A program made the position numbers and the translations under genes. From positions 1 through 12,721 of the forward strand of contig NAOQ01000140.1 in NCBI GenBank assembly GCA_002751075.1: 12,721 nucleotides of DNA, read 5' to 3'. Source of the stretch: Ichthyophonus hoferi. Lineage: Eukaryota > Opisthokonta > Ichthyosporea > Ichthyophonida > Ichthyophonidae. The notes beneath the pieces were generated by a model. It had not been told where the DNA came from. It saw only the letters and a list, made by a program, of their open reading frames with translations, and made no database searches. Position 1 is the stretch's first letter, and the number at the start of each line of letters is the position of its first letter. Below, piece after piece: positions 7,640 through 12,721 of this stretch.

Positions 7640-7673
7640 ATAACATACCAGCAGGAGTACCATGTGCCGTAAA
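7640..7673 (+). pseudogene. 5S rRNA 3'-end fragment
   Basis: CATACCAGCAGGAGTACCAT followed by GTGCCG matches the 5S 3' strand (GACCACACGGGAATACC, then a GTGCTG-type end). It lies exactly 119 bases after the equivalent point of the 7441 copy, so it probably marks the end of a second tandem unit whose first part is no longer recognisable. Confidence 0.45.
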
Positions 7674-7687
7674 CATTTTATTTTTAT

Positions 7688-8046
7688 ACTTGCATTAGAA
7701 TATAAAACATATGCTATTTATTGATTATCTGCTATAAATCAATATTAAGTATTGTTTAGCTAGCATGTACGATAATCGGAGAACTATCGATCAAATTTAT
7801 GTAATAATGATTCAGATTGAGATTAATTCCTGCATATTATATTATATTAGGTATACAGTTTGATTTGAATTCAGTCTTACCACATTATTCATGTTTAGAA
7901 TGGTATTAATTAACCACAGTGTGGTTGAGGCGAAGCTTCTACTTTTGTCCACATTATATTCCGCCACCTGACATGCGTCATTATCAGGGTAACATTTTAC
8001 TATAAAGACATGTTATGTTTATCCTATATTTTATCATTTTAACAAA
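7688..8046 (+). repeat. Dispersed ~355-bp repeat, copy B
   Basis: Starts GCATTAGAATATAAAAC, runs through GCTATAAATCAATATTAAG, TTTAGCTAGCATG, TAATGATTCAGATTGAG and ATTCCTGCATA, and has the hairpin AACCACA-G-TGTGGTT, GAGGCGAAGCTTCT and the stem CCTGA...TCAGG. Similarity to copy C continues to about 8046. It begins 15 bases after the 5S fragment at 7640. Confidence 0.78.
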
Positions 8047-8311
8047 TATATTCGTCCAAACTTGGTAATGTCGCTATAAAAAAGATAGGCAACCCAAGAA
8101 TAGAAAAATCTTGAAATGTAATTTAATTTATTCTTGGTTAGCCAGTATAAAAACAAATTCAAAGTAACGCATGCATTTAAAAATAACAATTATCTACAAA
8201 AATTTAAAATTTAAAATGTTGTAAATATATATCAGCATTTCATAATATTATATATATATAACTATAGCTGTAAGTGTAAAGATAAGTATAAGTATAATCA
8301 TAACCATTAAA

Positions 8312-8317
8312 TTTATT
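8312..8317 (-). terminator. Candidate poly(A) signal of the PAP gene
   Basis: AATAAA on the minus strand, about 170 bases past the PAP stop codon and after a conspicuous hairpin. Other AT-rich hexamers are close by, so the exact site is uncertain. Confidence 0.35.
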
Positions 8318-8336
8318 ATTATTATTTTCTTCATAA

Positions 8337-8355
8337 AGAACGCACCTGGCGTTCT
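8337..8355 (-). other. Perfect 7-bp hairpin in the PAP 3' UTR
   Basis: AGAACGC and GCGTTCT pair perfectly around a 5-base loop. It is one of the few GC-rich spots in this AT-rich flank and lies about 130 bases after the stop codon. It could be a 3' UTR structure; no known motif is recognised. Confidence 0.5.
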
Positions 8356-8485
8356 ATTTCCGACCATAATTATATTACACTATATATATCAAAAAGAAAA
8401 AACATGTAATATAATATACTATAATCTAATATCTACAACTACAACTATAACCACAGCAAAGGCAGTAGTATGTATGTATGTATGC

Positions 8486-12325
<3,840 letters not shown>

Positions 12326-12721
12326 CTAGTATATATATATTCGTATGTTTGTATGCATGTACGTATGTATGTACGTATGTATGTATGGATGTATGTATGT
12401 ATGGTTTAATTAGGATATATAAGGTATAAATAGAGATTGCTAATCATTCATTGTGATTTTATTGGCTAGGCTTAATTGCCTAATTAACTTAGATCCTATG
12501 AAGTAGTTGTATTGTCTTTAGTATAATTACATATATACATATAATTAGATCTAGATGGAAAACATATCAGGACAAGAAACTCAAATAAGATAACTTCAGA
12601 TAAGAATCACTCATTTAATTACTATCCATTATTATCAATAATTAATAAAGACTATTACAGTATGTATATACATATATGTCGTTAATACTTCATTATTTTT
12701 AATATCGCCCTCCCTCCCTGA
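12326..12721 (-). other. PAP intron running off the window
   Basis: I looked here on the minus strand for the preceding PAP exon, which should encode a segment ending in a WDPR-like sequence, and did not find it. Apart from the microsatellite at 12342-12403 the stretch is plain AT-rich sequence. Confidence 0.6.
12342..12403. repeat. (GTAT)n microsatellite with ACGT variants
   Basis: GTAT tetramers with interspersed GTAC and GGAT units, about 20 bases upstream of the PAP exon acceptor on the transcript strand. Confidence 0.8.

Noticed and set aside
7915-7935. GTGGTTGAGGCG in the dispersed repeat as a tRNA-type box A, making it a SINE
   Set aside because: The same site in the other copies is part of a palindrome and no box B follows at a suitable distance.
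12326-12721. Search for the preceding poly(A) polymerase exon
   Set aside because: No peptide resembling the expected pre-motif segment ends at a suitable donor; the exon must lie beyond the window.

Overview
The window is the left end of a eukaryotic chromosome. It opens with 86 bases of (CCCTAAA)n, the C-rich strand of the Arabidopsis-type TTTAGGG telomere, in the orientation expected at a chromosome's left terminus. The DNA is visibly AT-rich and full of short tandem repeats. Both genes I can support are split into small exons (71 to 165 nt) separated by introns of about 260 to 1,220 nt, so no long open reading frame exists and the genes only show when short conserved exons are joined across GT...AG introns. 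Both lie on the minus strand. TTTAGGG telomeres occur in plants, green algae, oomycetes and several other protists. The riboflavin gene is not fused to GTP cyclohydrolase II as in plants, so I leave the lineage open as a non-plant eukaryote, probably a protist or alga-like organism.

Layout from the telomere inward: 1-86 telomere; 87-786 subtelomeric DNA with a possible decayed reading frame and the RIB3 3' flank; 787-5199 RIB3, encoding 3,4-dihydroxy-2-butanone 4-phosphate synthase, complete in six exons and transcribed toward the telomere; 5200-8485 intergenic, holding a pair of CCAAT-type inverted repeats upstream of RIB3, copies of a dispersed element of about 355 bp, and two loci of 5S rRNA-derived sequence; 8486-12325 the last six exons of a poly(A) polymerase gene, whose 5' part lies beyond the right edge of the window.

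The two genes are not functionally linked: one makes a riboflavin precursor, the other adds poly(A) tails to mRNA. Each was reconstructed from phase-consistent exons. RIB3 gives 253 residues with the expected family motifs in order. The PAP part gives 223 residues from the conserved central-domain motif through the RNA-binding domain to the stop.

The least-explained material is (a) a dispersed repeat present in four copies, two inside RIB3 introns, with two small hairpins kept in the full copies; (b) 5S rRNA relics arranged as apparent head-to-tail dimers with a period of about 120 bases; and (c) two CTATTGG...CCAATAG units just upstream of RIB3 whose flank resembles the tail of the dispersed repeat. 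No CRISPR array, virus-like element, plasmid feature or plus-strand protein gene could be supported.
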